Of a stretch of DNA of 64,000 bases, positions 52,918 to 64,000 are shown in pieces. Source of the DNA: Curtobacterium sp. MCBD17_032 (lineage in GTDB: Bacteria > Actinomycetota > Actinomycetes > Actinomycetales > Microbacteriaceae). A model generated the notes under the pieces. The model had not been told where the DNA came from. It saw only the letters and a list, made by a program, of their open reading frames with translations, and did no database searches. Position numbers and translations under genes: made by a program. The first letter of the stretch is position 1; every line of letters starts with the position of its first letter. The stretch lies in NCBI RefSeq assembly GCF_003234855.1, contig NZ_QKTO01000003.1:124001-188000 (forward strand), read 5' to 3'.

Positions 52918-54405
52918 TCAGCGATGCAGGCCCAGGACGGCCGCCGTGCGATCGAGGGTCGCGCTCGCCAGGGCGGGGTCGTCCCCGAGGTCCCGACCGT
53001 ACGTCGGGACCATCTCGCGCACCGACGCCTGCCAGCCGTCCCACCGGTCCGGGAAGCACCGCTGCAGCAGGCCGAGCATGATCGGGACGGCCGTGGACGC
53101 CCCCGGGGAGGCGCCGAGGAGGCCGGCGATGGAGCCGTCCGCGGACGTGATGACCTGCGTGCCGAACTGCAGGACGCCACCCTTCTCCGGGTCGGGCTTG
53201 ATGACCTGCACCCGCTGTCCGGCCGTGATGCGGTGCCAGTGCTCCGGTCGCGCACTGGGCATGAACTCGCGCAGTGCGTCGAACTTCGTGCGCTTCGAGG
53301 CGAGGAGCTGCCCAACCAGGTACTTCACGAGGTCGAAGTTCGAGAACGCGACCGCGAGCATCGGACGGAGGTTGTGCGGGCGGATCGACGTGACGAGGTC
53401 GAGCATCGACCCCTGCTTGAGGAACTTCGGACTGAAGCCCGCGTACGGCCCGAACATGAGCGACGCCTGCCCGTCGACGATGCGGGTGTCGAGGTGCGGC
53501 ACCGACATCGGCGGGGCCCCCAGGCTCGCCTTGCCGTAGACCTTCGCCGCGTGCTTCTGCACCACCTCCGGGTCGTCGGTGCGCAGGAACTCGCCGGACA
53601 CCGGGAACCCGCCGTACCCGCGGATCTCCGGGATGCCGGACTTCTGCAGGAGCTGCAGCGCGCCGCCACCGGCTCCGACGAAGACGAACTCCGCCGCGAT
53701 GCGCTGCTTCGAGCGCCCCACCTCGTTGCGGACGTCGAGCACCCAGCCGTCGGAGACCTTCGACCGCGCGATCTTCGTCACGCGGTGCGACGGCTCGAAC
53801 TGCAGCCCGTCGATCTCCAGCTGGTCGAAGAGCTGCCGGGTGAGCGACCCGAAGTCGACGTCGGACCCCGCCGCCGAGTACGTCGCGGCGATCGGCTGGT
53901 CCTTCTTCCGGCCCGGGATGAGTGCCGGTGCCCACTTCCGGATCTGCTCGGCGTCCTCGCTGTACTCGAGTCCGGCGAAGAGCGGGTGGTCCTTCATGGC
54001 GTCGTAGCGAGCACGCATGTAGGCGACGTTCTCCGCACCCCAGACGAAGGAGATGTGCGGCGTCGGGTTGATGAAGCTCGTCGGGTCGGGCAGCGTCCCG
54101 TCCTCGACGAGGTGCGACCAGAACTGGCGGGACACCTGGAACTGTTCGTTGACCGTCACGGCCTTCGCGATGTCCACGCGACCGTCCGGCAGCTCCGGCG
54201 TGTAGTTGAGCTCACAGAGAGCCGAGTGCCCGGTCCCGGCGTTGTTCCACGGGTTCGAGGACTCCTGCGCCGCACCGCCCAGTCGCTCGTACACGCGGAT
54301 GGTCCAGTCCGGCTCGAGCCGGTGGATGATCGCGGCGAGCGTGGCGCTCATGATCCCTCCGCCGACGAGGACGACATCGATGGGGTCCACCTGCTTCTCT
54401 GCCAC
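52918..54405 (-). CDS. mqo: Malate:quinone oxidoreductase
   Basis: 495 residues. A peripheral membrane flavoenzyme oxidising malate to oxaloacetate and feeding electrons to menaquinone, bypassing NAD-linked malate dehydrogenase. The FAD fold starts at DVVLVGGGIMSATLA, followed by AAQESSNPWNNAGTGHSALCELNYTP, typical of Mqo. GTG 54405 is chosen; TAGGCT is 6 nt upstream. It diverges from the LAYTG surface-protein gene and is followed by the radical SAM gene 45 bp downstream. Confidence 0.95.
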   Translation of the reverse strand: MAEKQVDPIDVVLVGGGIMSATLAAIIHRLEPDWTIRVYERLGGAAQESSNPWNNAGTGHSALCELNYTPELPDGRVDIAKAVTVNEQFQVSRQFWSHLVEDGTLPDPTSFINPTPHISFVWGAENVAYMRARYDAMKDHPLFAGLEYSEDAEQIRKWAPALIPGRKKDQPIAATYSAAGSDVDFGSLTRQLFDQLEIDGLQFEPSHRVTKIARSKVSDGWVLDVRNEVGRSKQRIAAEFVFVGAGGGALQLLQKSGIPEIRGYGGFPVSGEFLRTDDPEVVQKHAAKVYGKASLGAPPMSVPHLDTRIVDGQASLMFGPYAGFSPKFLKQGSMLDLVTSIRPHNLRPMLAVAFSNFDLVKYLVGQLLASKRTKFDALREFMPSARPEHWHRITAGQRVQVIKPDPEKGGVLQFGTQVITSADGSIAGLLGASPGASTAVPIMLGLLQRCFPDRWDGWQASVREMVPTYGRDLGDDPALASATLDRTAAVLGLHR

Positions 54406-54411
54406 CCGTCG

Positions 54412-54417
54412 AGCCTA
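54412..54417 (-). promoter_or_regulatory. -10 hexamer for mqo
   Basis: TAGGCT on the minus strand, 6 nt before the GTG at 54405, without a ribosome binding site between them. Confidence 0.5.
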
Positions 54418-54522
54418 CCGCCGCCGCCTGGCCGACGCCGTTCCCCTCGCGACCGTCGGTCGTATCGCATCTGGAACACGGAATACCATCAGGCTCTCCG
54501 CGTCCTCCAGAGAAAGCAGACC

Positions 54523-55602
54523 ATGCGCCGATCCGCCCGTGTCGCCGGACTCATCACCGTCCCGTTCCTCGCGACCGTCCCCCTCCTCGCCGTCAGCACG
54601 CCGGCCGGGGCGGTCACGCCGACGCCTGTGTCGTCCGCCGCCGAGACCACGATCGTCACGCTCCGCATCCCAGGTGCTGCCGGCTTCGTCGGCATCGGCA
54701 CTGCGGACGGAGCCGAGCAGGCCCACACCGACGCAACGGTCGCCGACACAGTCCGCCTGCCCGCCCCGGGCACGACCGGGCCGATCATCATCAGGGACCG
54801 CTGCTTCAGCCCCGCGAACGGGCCGGGCCTGCCCTTCGCCCTCCTCGTCGACGCCGCAGACCCGTCCCGCTGCCTCGCGGTCCGAACGGTGGCCACGGCC
54901 GGTGGCGGCCTGCGGGTGGTCGGCGCAGACCCGCTCTCCCTCGTCGACGGACTGACGCTCGAGCAGGCGCCGGACTCGACTGCGTTGCGCTTCGGTGACA
55001 TCGGCTCCGACTTCGAGATCGTCACCCGGGGCGAGTTCGACGCTCCCGAGCTCACCACGACGACGATCAGCGTCGGCGACCCGCTCGCCGGGACGGCGCA
55101 GCCGGGCGCCCACGTCGTGGTGACCCGTGGCACCGACGTCCTGTGCGAGACCGAGGCCGGCGGCGCGGACGACGCGCACCCCGGCAGCTGGTCGTGTGTG
55201 CCCGACGGTCTCGTCGCCGGTGAGCACGACCTCGACCTCTACGGGGTCTCCGCCGCCGGGCAGCCGGCGGGTCCGCGGTCCGCGCACGTCACGGTCACGA
55301 CGGGGACGGATCCCGGGACCGGCCCCACCACCCCGGCGCCCGAACCGGATCCCGGCGCCGGCACCGGCACCGGATCGGGATCGGGATCGGGATCGGGTCC
55401 GGCGCCACGTCCCGCGCCGACGGCCGACACCCGACCCACGACCGACACGAGTCGGACAGCATCCGGCTCCACGAGCGCGCACCTCCCGGGCCGACTCGCG
55501 TACACGGGAGCTGAGGTCGCCCGGACCGGTGCCGCGGCGGCCGGCCTCATCGGACTGGGCACGGCCCTGCAGCTGCTCCGACGTCGCATGCGCCGGTCCT
55601 GA
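54523..55602 (+). CDS. Sortase-anchored surface protein with LAYTG signal
   Basis: 359 residues. The signal peptide (VAGLITVPFLATVPLLAVST) likely ends at PAGA. Residues 30-170 have an unrecognised domain with a Cys pair (DRCFSP, PSRCLAV); a Ig-like bacterial domain follows (TTTISVGDPLAGTAQPGAHVV... ). A Gly-Ser-Pro linker leads to RLAYTGAEVA, a hydrophobic helix and the tail RRRMRRS. LAYTG fits the LAxTG signal of class E sortases. No sortase gene lies in the window. ATG 54523 is the natural start; AGAAAG precedes it. Confidence 0.8.
   Translation: MRRSARVAGLITVPFLATVPLLAVSTPAGAVTPTPVSSAAETTIVTLRIPGAAGFVGIGTADGAEQAHTDATVADTVRLPAPGTTGPIIIRDRCFSPANGPGLPFALLVDAADPSRCLAVRTVATAGGGLRVVGADPLSLVDGLTLEQAPDSTALRFGDIGSDFEIVTRGEFDAPELTTTTISVGDPLAGTAQPGAHVVVTRGTDVLCETEAGGADDAHPGSWSCVPDGLVAGEHDLDLYGVSAAGQPAGPRSAHVTVTTGTDPGTGPTTPAPEPDPGAGTGTGSGSGSGSGPAPRPAPTADTRPTTDTSRTASGSTSAHLPGRLAYTGAEVARTGAAAAGLIGLGTALQLLRRRMRRS
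55372..55395 (+). repeat. Hexanucleotide repeat in the surface-protein linker
   Basis: Four copies of GGATCG encode Gly-Ser dipeptides in the stalk of the LAYTG protein. Length change by slippage would keep the reading frame. Confidence 0.9.
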
Positions 55603-55784
55603 CGACGCACGGTCCGGTCGGGAGGCCCGCGCCGGTCCTCACGACACACGGTGCGGTCGGGAGGCCCGCGCCGGTCCTGACGACACACGGTCCGGTCGGG
55701 TGGCCCGCGCCGGTCCTGACGACACCCGGTGCGGTCGGGAGGCCCGCGCCGGTCCTGACGACACACGGTCCGGTCGGGAGGCCC
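55590..55784. repeat. Five tandem copies of a 39-bp unit
   Basis: Units 55590-55628, 55629-55667, 55668-55706, 55707-55745 and 55746-55784 share GCGCCGGTCCTGACGAC and GGTCGGGAGGCCC. The first copy contains the last codons and TGA of the LAYTG gene. 39 bp is a multiple of three. The unit includes the GGGAGGCC core of the terminator family. Confidence 0.95.
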
Positions 55785-55931
55785 GTGCCGGCCACCGCGC
55801 GCAGGGGCAGCGTCGGCAGCACGGCCGGTGCCGAGAGGGCCGCCGGTGCGGCCAGCGCCCCAGCCCGCCCGGCGCACCCAGAGCACCCGACGCGCCCAAC
55901 GCGCCCGGCCGATCGGACCCGATACACGACC
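55785..55931. other. GC-rich spacer between the 39-bp repeats and the asd terminator
   Basis: Non-coding by inspection; together with the repeats it makes the 383-bp gap between the LAYTG gene and asd. It holds imperfect GCGCCC/GCACCC iterations near 55866-55905 and no promoter or RNA that I can support. Confidence 0.5.
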
Positions 55932-55963
55932 GGAGGCCCGGTACCGACCGGTACCGGGCCTCC
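55932..55963. terminator. Terminator of the lysC-asd transcript
   Basis: GGAGGCCCGGTACC and its perfect complement (55950-55963) with the 4-nt loop GACC, 22 bp after the asd stop on the minus strand. Confidence 0.8.
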
Positions 55964-55985
55964 CGGAGGTCTCGCGCTCGTCGGA

Positions 55986-58329
<2,344 letters not shown>

Positions 58330-58378
58330 GGGCACGCACTCCTGGGGACGGTTCACCGCGACGTCACGCGGCTCGACG

Positions 58379-58429
58379 ATCGTAGCCGGTGTTCCTCGGA
58401 TGTTGCGTCGGACCGGCATGCGACGCAAC
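58379..58429 (-). promoter_or_regulatory. Candidate lysC promoter with overlapping inverted repeat
   Basis: TACGAT (-10) at 58379-58384; the -35 zone is covered by GTTGCGTCG ... CGACGCAAC, a 9-bp perfect inverted repeat with 10-bp spacing (58402-58429). The geometry suits a dimeric repressor. No lysine riboswitch features are visible in the short leader. Confidence 0.4.
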
Positions 58430-58445
58430 GATCCCGCGCGGCCGG

Positions 58446-59045
58446 TCAGCCCCCGACGACCCGTCGGCCCTCGAACGCGCGGCCGAGCGTCACCTCGTCG
58501 GCGTACTCCAGGTCGCCGCCGACCGGCAGGCCGGACGCCAAGCGGGTCGTCCGGATGCCCATCGGCACGAGGAGCCGGCTGAGGTAGGTCGCCGTCGCCT
58601 CACCCTCGAGGTTCGGGTCGGTGGCGATGATGACCTCGTCCACGGTGCCGTCAGCGAGTCGGACCATGAGCTGCTGGATGCGCAGGTCGTCCGGTCCGAC
58701 GCCGTCGATCGGGCTGATCGCGCCGCCGAGCACGTGGTAGAGCCCGCGGAACTCCCGCGTGCGCTCGATCGCGGCGACGTCCTTGGCCTCCTCGACCACG
58801 CAGATCGTGCTCGGCGACCGGCGTGGGTCGCGGCAGATGCTGCACCGGACGTTCTCGGTGACGTTCCCGCACACCTCGCAGAACCGCACCTTCTCCTTCA
58901 CCGTACCGAGGAGCTCGGACAGCCGCGTCGGGTCGAACGACTCGGTCTGCAGGATGTGGAAGGCGATGCGCTGTGCCGACTTCGGCCCGATCCCGGGCAG
59001 GCGGCCGAACTCGTCGATGAGGTCCTGGACGATGCCGTCGTACAT
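58446..59045 (-). CDS. recR: Recombination protein RecR
   Basis: 199 residues. With RecF/RecO it loads RecA at gaps. N-terminal HhH region [22 protein letters not shown], zinc finger [16 protein letters not shown] and Toprim domain [16 protein letters not shown] with [15 protein letters not shown]. Its ATG overlaps the dnaX stop (TGATG), as is common for dnaX-recR. GAGGGGAA lies upstream. Confidence 0.96.
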   Translation of the reverse strand: MYDGIVQDLIDEFGRLPGIGPKSAQRIAFHILQTESFDPTRLSELLGTVKEKVRFCEVCGNVTENVRCSICRDPRRSPSTICVVEEAKDVAAIERTREFRGLYHVLGGAISPIDGVGPDDLRIQQLMVRLADGTVDEVIIATDPNLEGEATATYLSRLLVPMGIRTTRLASGLPVGGDLEYADEVTLGRAFEGRRVVGG

Positions 59046-61939
59046 CAGACGTTCCCCTCGGTCAGCGACGTCTCCTCGATGAACTGTGCGCCGAGGATCT
59101 CGCGCACGACCGCCTCGCCGTACCTTCCCGGCACGGCGGTGCGGCGGACGCCCGGTGCGCCAGCCCCGGCCTGCTGCCCCTGCTGCCGCGCCTGCGGGGC
59201 GTCCTGCTGCGGTGCGCCCTGCAGCTGCGGCCCGCCCGACGGCTGCGCCGGACGAGGCGGTGCGGACTGCTGACCGGGTGCGGTCTGGTGCGGGACCGGT
59301 CGAGCAGGACGGCCACCGCCCGGCCCGGGGTCCGGGAACGGGGCGCCGTCGTCGAACGGCTCGTCGTCGAGCGGGTAGTCGTCGACCGGCACGGCGTCCG
59401 ACGGAACGCCGTGTCCGGTCTGGGCGACGACCCGACCGGCAGGCCCGCCCGGCGCGACCGCGCCGGGACCGGTCGACCGGCGGTCGCTCCCGTCCGGGGA
59501 CGGCGTCGCAGCCGGACCGGAGGCATCCGGGGCAGCCTGCGGCGCCGACCGCGGCTGCGCTCGCTCCGCCGGGGCGACGGCCGCGTCGGCCGGCACGGCA
59601 CCGAACGGCGCGGCCCACGAGGGTTCGATGTCCTCGGGGACGGCGTCGGCCGTCGGGTCGGAGGCGGGGATGGTGGCGACGGCCCACTCGGTGACCGGGC
59701 CGGAGTCCGGAGGCGCGCTCGCGGCCTGCGGGGAGGTGCGTCCCGCCGAGCTGCCGGAGCTCGGCGCTGGACCGGCTCCCGAGCCCGAGCGAGGGTCTGC
59801 CGTCGGTCGTTCCCGGGGAGTGGTCGGGTCCGCCGTGGTGGGTGCCGGAGCACCGGCAGCGCCCGACCCCTGCTGGGTGCGTGCGGCCGGGCCACCGCTC
59901 GAGCGGTCCGGTTCCGGCGCGGCCTGCGTCGGAACGGCCTGCACCGGAGCGGCCTGCACCGGAGCGGCCTGCGTCGAACCGGCTCGGGCCGACGGAGCCT
60001 GCGCCGGAGCGGGCTGCGCGGGCGTGGTCTGCGCTCGTGCGGCACCGGCTCCGGCAGGACCACCGCCGGGCCCGCGGGCGACGAACTTCACGCGGAAGCC
60101 GAGCACGTCGTTGATCGCGGAGCGCAGGTGTTCGCTGACGCTCGTGTTCGGGTCGCTCATCTCCTTGAACGAGGCGACGTCCTGTTGGCTCGGGAAGGTC
60201 AGGGTGAGGACGTCGTCCTTCAGCGCGGTGACCTGCGCCGTCGCGACGACCGCCCACGCGGAGCGCTTCGCCCGCTGGACGTGCTCGACGATCTGCGGCC
60301 AGGTGTCGCGCATCTGCTGCAGGCCGACGGGGGTGACCGACCGGACGGCAGGCTCGTCCCCGATCACGGTGCCCACCCCGGTGGACGACGGCGACGCCTG
60401 CCCGTCGTCCGGTCCGGAGGACCGTGACGGGGACGCTGCTGGCGCAGGGGTGCTCTCCGGCACGGCGGCGGCCCACGAGGCTGCGGCACTGCGGGCAGCG
60501 TCGCCGGTCGGAGCGCTCGGGGCGGCCGGCTCGGATGTCGGTCCGGCCGGGGCGGACCCCGCGACCGGCCGGCCGGCCGGGTCCGCCAGGGCATCCGTAC
60601 CGGTCGTCGCAACGGGTCCAGCCGTGGCGGGCGCGGCTGCCTCCCGCACAGGCGGCGCGGGTGCATCCGTCGTCGGTGCAGTCGTCACCGGGCTGGCCGG
60701 GGCACCGGTCGTCCCGGTGGGGGCCGGAGCGGCCACCGGCACTTCGGCCGGCCCGGCCTGGTGTCCGCCGGCATCGCCGACACCGACCCGACGCTCGAGC
60801 CGTTCGACGCGGGCGAGGGCACCGCGCTGGGTGTCGTCCGACTCCGGGACGAGCATGCGGGCGACCATGAGCTCGAGGTGCAGGCGCGGTGAGGTCGCAC
60901 CGGTCATCTCGGTCAGGGCGCGGTTGGCGATGTCGGCTCCGCGGGACAGCGCCGTCGCACCGAACACACCCGCCTGCCGGGACATGGTGTCGAGCTCTTC
61001 CGGCGAGACGCCGCGCAGCACGGCACCCGCGCCCTCGTTGGTGGCCGCGACGACGATCAGGTCGCGGAGGCGCTCGAGCAGGTCCTCGACGAAGCGCCGC
61101 GGGTCCTGCCCGGTCTGCACGACACGGTCGATCGCCGAGAACGCCGATGCCGGGTCGGCCACGGCGAGTGCGTCGACCACGTCGTCGAGCAGTGCCGCAT
61201 CGGTGTAACCGAGGAGCGCGACGGCCCGCTCGTACGCGATCGCACCGTCCTCGCTGCCGGCCATGAGCTGGTCGAGCAGGGAGAGCGTGTCGCGGACCGA
61301 CCCACCGCCGGCACGCACGACGAGCGGCAGGACGCCCGGCGCGACCGACACCGACTCCTGCGCGCAGAGCTGCTCGATGTACTCGAGCATCGTCGCGGGC
61401 GGGACCAGCCGGAACGGGTAGTGGTGGGTGCGCGAGCGGATGGTCCCGATGACCTTCTCGGGCTCGGTCGTCGCGAAGATGAACTTCACGTGCTCCGGCG
61501 GCTCCTCGACCAGCTTGAGCAGCGCGTTGAAGCCCTGCGGCGTGACCATGTGGGCCTCGTCGAGGATGAAGATCTTGTAGCGGTCCCGCGCCGGGGCGAA
61601 GACCGCGCGGTCCCGGAGGTCGCGGGCGTCGTCGACACCGTTGTGGCTCGCGGCGTCGATCTCGATGACGTCGAGCGATCCACCGCCACCGCGGGCGAGT
61701 TCGACGCAACTGGGGCAGACGCCGCACGGGGTGTCGGTGGGTCCCTGGGCGCAGTTCAGGCAGCGGGCGAGGATGCGTGCCGACGTGGTCTTGCCGCAGC
61801 CGCGCGGGCCGCTGAACAGGTAGGCGTGGTTGACGCGGTTGGTCCGGAGCGCCGTGCGGAGCGGGTCCGTCACCTGCGACTGCCCGATGAGTTCGGCGAA
61901 GTTCTCGGGCCGGTAACGGCGATACAGGGCGGTGACCAC
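59045..61939 (-). CDS. dnaX: DNA polymerase III tau/gamma subunit
   Basis: 964 residues, longer than the common actinobacterial length. AAA+ clamp-loader ATPase: Walker [17 protein letters not shown], zinc module [19 protein letters not shown], Walker [16 protein letters not shown] and sensor [12 protein letters not shown]. From about residue 395 most of the protein is Ala/Pro/Thr/Gly-rich disorder broken by one folded block (about 545-640, [23 protein letters not shown]...). The C-terminal 30 residues ([12 protein letters not shown]) match the usual tau end. GTG 61939 is supported by TACCCT 6 nt upstream. Confidence 0.94.
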   Translation of the reverse strand: MVTALYRRYRPENFAELIGQSQVTDPLRTALRTNRVNHAYLFSGPRGCGKTTSARILARCLNCAQGPTDTPCGVCPSCVELARGGGGSLDVIEIDAASHNGVDDARDLRDRAVFAPARDRYKIFILDEAHMVTPQGFNALLKLVEEPPEHVKFIFATTEPEKVIGTIRSRTHHYPFRLVPPATMLEYIEQLCAQESVSVAPGVLPLVVRAGGGSVRDTLSLLDQLMAGSEDGAIAYERAVALLGYTDAALLDDVVDALAVADPASAFSAIDRVVQTGQDPRRFVEDLLERLRDLIVVAATNEGAGAVLRGVSPEELDTMSRQAGVFGATALSRGADIANRALTEMTGATSPRLHLELMVARMLVPESDDTQRGALARVERLERRVGVGDAGGHQAGPAEVPVAAPAPTGTTGAPASPVTTAPTTDAPAPPVREAAAPATAGPVATTGTDALADPAGRPVAGSAPAGPTSEPAAPSAPTGDAARSAAASWAAAVPESTPAPAASPSRSSGPDDGQASPSSTGVGTVIGDEPAVRSVTPVGLQQMRDTWPQIVEHVQRAKRSAWAVVATAQVTALKDDVLTLTFPSQQDVASFKEMSDPNTSVSEHLRSAINDVLGFRVKFVARGPGGGPAGAGAARAQTTPAQPAPAQAPSARAGSTQAAPVQAAPVQAVPTQAAPEPDRSSGGPAARTQQGSGAAGAPAPTTADPTTPRERPTADPRSGSGAGPAPSSGSSAGRTSPQAASAPPDSGPVTEWAVATIPASDPTADAVPEDIEPSWAAPFGAVPADAAVAPAERAQPRSAPQAAPDASGPAATPSPDGSDRRSTGPGAVAPGGPAGRVVAQTGHGVPSDAVPVDDYPLDDEPFDDGAPFPDPGPGGGRPARPVPHQTAPGQQSAPPRPAQPSGGPQLQGAPQQDAPQARQQGQQAGAGAPGVRRTAVPGRYGEAVVREILGAQFIEETSLTEGNV

Positions 61940-62036
61940 GCGACCAGGGTAGTCGGCACCGCCGACACCTCGACACCGCTCTCCACAGCGCCGGAACAGG
62001 TCTCCGACACGGAGGAACAGGTCCGTACACGAAGAA

Positions 62037-62125
62037 GACCCCTCACGCACCCGCCAGAGCCCGGTTACCCTTGCTGCGTTTCCGCCCTGGGGGAGTTGGC
62101 CTGGATGGCGTCACGTGAGGAGCCG
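62037..62125 (-). ncRNA. ffs: Signal recognition particle RNA (small bacterial type)
   Basis: On the minus strand the apical domain reads CCAGGGCGGAAACGCAGCAAG followed by GGGTAACCGGGCTCTGG, the conserved SRP RNA hairpin that binds Ffh. The ends pair (GCTCCTCACG near 62114-62123 with CGTGAGGGGTC near 62037-62047). A TAGAGT -10 hexamer lies at 62132-62137, 6-7 nt before the inferred 5' end. It precedes dnaX as in many actinobacteria. Exact ends are approximate. Confidence 0.92.
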
Positions 62126-62164
62126 CTGAACACTCTACCGGACGCGAGGAGCAGCATCGAACGC

Positions 62165-62839
62165 ATGAAGATCGCCATCGCCGGAGGTCATGGGCAGATC
62201 GCCCTGATCCTCGAACGCCTCATCACCGAAGCCGGCCACGACGCCGTCGGCATCGTCCGCAACCCAGCACACGTCGCCGACGTCGAGCAGACCGGCGCGA
62301 AGGCGCTCGTCGCAGACCTCGAGCAGCTGTCGGAGGAGGACCTCGCCCTCCGCCTCCGCGGCTTCGACGCGGTGGTCTTCGCCGCGGGTGCCGGTCCGAA
62401 CAGCGGCGCCGAGCGGAAGCTCTCGGTCGACCGGGACGCCGCCGTGCTGCTCGCGGAGGCCGCGGTCCGCCTCGACATCGACCGCTACGTGATGATCTCG
62501 GCGATGGGGGCCGACGCCTACGACCCAGAGGCAGCGAAGCTCCCCGCCGAGGACGAGGACGGTGTCTTCCAGGTCTACCTCCGTGCGAAGGCCGAGGCGG
62601 ACGCGAACGTCCGGATGCGCCGGTTCCGCTGGACGATCATCCGTCCCGGGGCACTGCTCGACACCCCACCGCAGGGCACCGTCACGGTCGGCCGCACGGT
62701 GCCGCGCGGCTCGATCCCCCGCGCCGACGTGGCGGCGGTGGCCCTGCACGCGCTCCTCGACGACAGTGCGGTGGGCAAGCAGTTCGAGGTCACGAGTGGG
62801 GACACCCCCATCCCGGCCGCCCTGCGGGCGCTCGGCTGA
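62165..62839 (+). CDS. NAD(P)-binding SDR-like protein (YwnB/HIM1 type)
   Basis: 224 residues. Atypical short-chain dehydrogenase: IAIAGGHGQIALILERLI carries the GxxGxx(A/G) dinucleotide motif. YVMISAMGADAYDP gives a Ser but no typical YxxxK. WTIIRPGALLDTPPQGTV is a family feature. It is probably a nucleotide-binding protein rather than a classical dehydrogenase; function unknown. GAGGAG before the ATG. It diverges from ffs and converges on ackA. Confidence 0.85.
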   Translation: MKIAIAGGHGQIALILERLITEAGHDAVGIVRNPAHVADVEQTGAKALVADLEQLSEEDLALRLRGFDAVVFAAGAGPNSGAERKLSVDRDAAVLLAEAAVRLDIDRYVMISAMGADAYDPEAAKLPAEDEDGVFQVYLRAKAEADANVRMRRFRWTIIRPGALLDTPPQGTVTVGRTVPRGSIPRADVAAVALHALLDDSAVGKQFEVTSGDTPIPAALRALG

Positions 62840-62857
62840 CCAAACCGACCGGACGAC

Positions 62858-62900
62858 GGACGGCAGGCCCACCGCCGGACCGGTGGTGCGCCTCCCGTCC
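62858..62900. terminator. Bidirectional terminator, GGACGGGAGGC family (variant)
   Basis: GGACGGCAGGC pairs with GCCTCCCGTCC apart from one C-C mismatch; a nested CCACCG-type hairpin lies within. It separates converging genes. Confidence 0.7.
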
Positions 62901-62927
62901 GGCAGGTGGGTGCGCAGGCGACGCGCG

Positions 62928-64000
62928 TCAGAGCGCGACGGCCGCCGACTGCCGGGCGATCTCGAGCTCCTCGTTCGTCGGGATGACGAGGACCGCGACA
63001 GGGGACGCGTCGGTGGAGATCCGCCGTGCCTCCTCGGCGCGCAGCTCGTTGCGGTCCGGGTCGACCTCGATGCCGAGGTGCTCGAGGCCCGCGAGCACGC
63101 GCCGTCGCAGCAGGGCGTTGTTCTCGCCCACGCCCGCGGTGAACACGACGGCGTCGAGCCCGCCGAGCTGTGCGGTGTAGGCGCCGACGTAGCGGCGGAT
63201 GCGGTGCCGGTACACGGCGAGCGCCGCTTCGGCGGTCTCGTCGCCGTTGCTCGCTGCCTCCTGGACGTCACGCATGTCCCCGCTGCCGGTCAGGCCGAGC
63301 AGACCGGACCGCTTGTTGAGCATCGTGTCGAGGTCCTCGAAGGACATGCCGGCTTCGCGGTGCAGGTGGACGAGCACGGCGGGGTCGAGGTCGCCGGATC
63401 GGGTGCCCATGACGAGGCCCTCGAGCGGGGTGAGCCCCATCGACGTCTCGATCGACCGCCCGCCGTCGATCGCCGCAGCCGAGGCGCCGTTGCCGAGGTG
63501 CAGCACGATCGTCTTCAGCTCGGACAGTGGCCGGTCCAGGAACACCGCGACCTGCTCGGACACGTACTTGTGGCTCGTGCCGTGCATGCCGTAGCGGCGG
63601 ATCTGGTACTGCTCGGCGAGGTCGGCGGGGATCGCGTAGGTGTAGGCGTGCGGCGGCATCGTCTGGTGGAACGCGGTGTCGAAGACCGCCACGTGCGGGA
63701 CGTCCGAGAACACCTGCTTCGCGGCCCGGATCCCCTCGAGGTTGGCCGGGTTGTGCAGCGGGGCGAGGCTCGACAGGTCGTCGATCTGCTGCTCGACCTC
63801 GTCGGTGACGACCGTGGCGGCGTCGAAGCGGGTGCCGCCGTGCACGACGCGGTGCCCGACGACGGCCGGCGGGTGCTCGTCGAAGGACGGGCCGACCTTC
63901 CGGAAGGCGTCGATCATCGCCTGGAACCCCGCGGCGTGGTCGGGCACCTCGGCGCTGTCGTTCGACGAGGTCTCCCCCGTGAGCGCGTTCGTGTGCTTCC
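62928..64000 (-). CDS. ackA: Acetate kinase, 5' end beyond the window
   Basis: 357 residues are visible and the frame remains open to base 64000, so the start lies beyond. It interconverts acetyl phosphate and acetate with ATP/ADP. GHRVVHGGTRFDAATV, FDTAFHQTMPPHAYTYAIP, RRYGMHGTSHKYVSEQ and HLGNGASAAAIDGG are family motifs in order; the late VVFTAGVGENNALLRRRVL is also intact. A pta gene would be expected upstream, outside the window. Confidence 0.96.
   Translation of the reverse strand, partial: KHTNALTGETSSNDSAEVPDHAAGFQAMIDAFRKVGPSFDEHPPAVVGHRVVHGGTRFDAATVVTDEVEQQIDDLSSLAPLHNPANLEGIRAAKQVFSDVPHVAVFDTAFHQTMPPHAYTYAIPADLAEQYQIRRYGMHGTSHKYVSEQVAVFLDRPLSELKTIVLHLGNGASAAAIDGGRSIETSMGLTPLEGLVMGTRSGDLDPAVLVHLHREAGMSFEDLDTMLNKRSGLLGLTGSGDMRDVQEAASNGDETAEAALAVYRHRIRRYVGAYTAQLGGLDAVVFTAGVGENNALLRRRVLAGLEHLGIEVDPDRNELRAEEARRISTDASPVAVLVIPTNEELEIARQSAAVAL

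Noticed and set aside
55590..55784. Possible CRISPR array
   Set aside because: Units are directly adjacent with no variable spacers, and no cas gene is near.
55547..55927. Open minus-strand frame with 13-residue periodic repeats
   Set aside because: The periodicity comes from the 39-bp DNA repeats; there is no ribosome binding site or recognisable start and it overlaps the LAYTG gene end.
58330..58445. Lysine riboswitch upstream of lysC
   Set aside because: The 116-nt gap is too short and shows only one simple inverted repeat.
58446..62030. Very long Arg-rich minus-strand frame through dnaX
   Set aside because: Only its last 600 nt encode recR; the rest has shadow composition and no start signals.

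Overview
The window is very G+C-rich DNA with dense, largely operonic gene packing, many GTG starts and frequent 4-bp start/stop overlaps. Gene content points to an actinobacterium of the family Microbacteriaceae, probably Curtobacterium or a close relative. The supporting features are sdhCDAB with Mqo, a Flp/Tad pilus cluster next to topA in the mycobacterial Rv3659c-Rv3654c order, an Rv2578c-type radical SAM protein, and the ffs-dnaX-recR-lysC-asd order. The genus is an inference. I see no prophage, insertion sequence, CRISPR array or integron; this is mainly core chromosome.

Layout. 1-5295: the end of a GT4 glycosyltransferase, succinate dehydrogenase sdhCDAB, and a small TNT-like domain protein. 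5375-7547: three tandem DUF805 membrane proteins with Tyr-Gly-Gln-rich tails. 7750-15102: an MDR oxidoreductase, then a complete mannitol phosphotransferase block (ptsI-mtlA-mtlF-mtlD on the minus strand, a divergent DeoR-type regulator, and ptsH). 15245-23077: exonuclease III, trpS, a GNAT acetyltransferase, ribD, ribA, an MHS-type MFS transporter and an ABC exporter. 23091-29881: succinate-semialdehyde-type dehydrogenase, nicotinamidase, a PBP4-type carboxypeptidase, a Gfo/Idh oxidoreductase and a GH13 glucosidase. 29947-35450: tRNA-Thr(CGT), a TetR regulator, holB, tmk and topA. 35338-39113: Tad pilus genes (TadA, a TadB-TadC fusion, DUF4244 pilin, TadE, Rv3654c-like). 39818-46309: acs, ridA, a 52-residue protein, a class A PBP with two PASTA domains, a metallophosphoesterase and tRNA-Pro(CGG). 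46490-54405: LLM flavin monooxygenase, thymidine kinase, a three-gene signalling set (response regulator, kinase-like membrane protein, histidine kinase), radical SAM protein and mqo. 54523-64000: a sortase-anchored LAYTG surface protein, asd, lysC, recR, dnaX, SRP RNA, an SDR-like protein, and the 3' part of ackA.

Regulatory texture. Many monocistronic or first genes carry a TANNNT -10 hexamer 6-7 nt before the start codon, the arrangement expected for leaderless mRNAs. Gene ends often carry a GGACGGGAGGC...GCCTCCCGTCC hairpin; one copy sits in a divergent promoter region instead. Short tandem repeats (16, 21 and 39 bp) begin at the stop codons of three genes.

Worth a second look: the TNT-like protein; the YGQ-rich DUF805 trio; the kinase-like protein without visible ATPase motifs between a real kinase and its regulator; the TadB-TadC fusion; an Rv3654c-like reading frame running into topA; and a possible short RNA with a strong terminator near 39463. 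None is proven to be a new system; each rests on sequence reading and recalled family knowledge.
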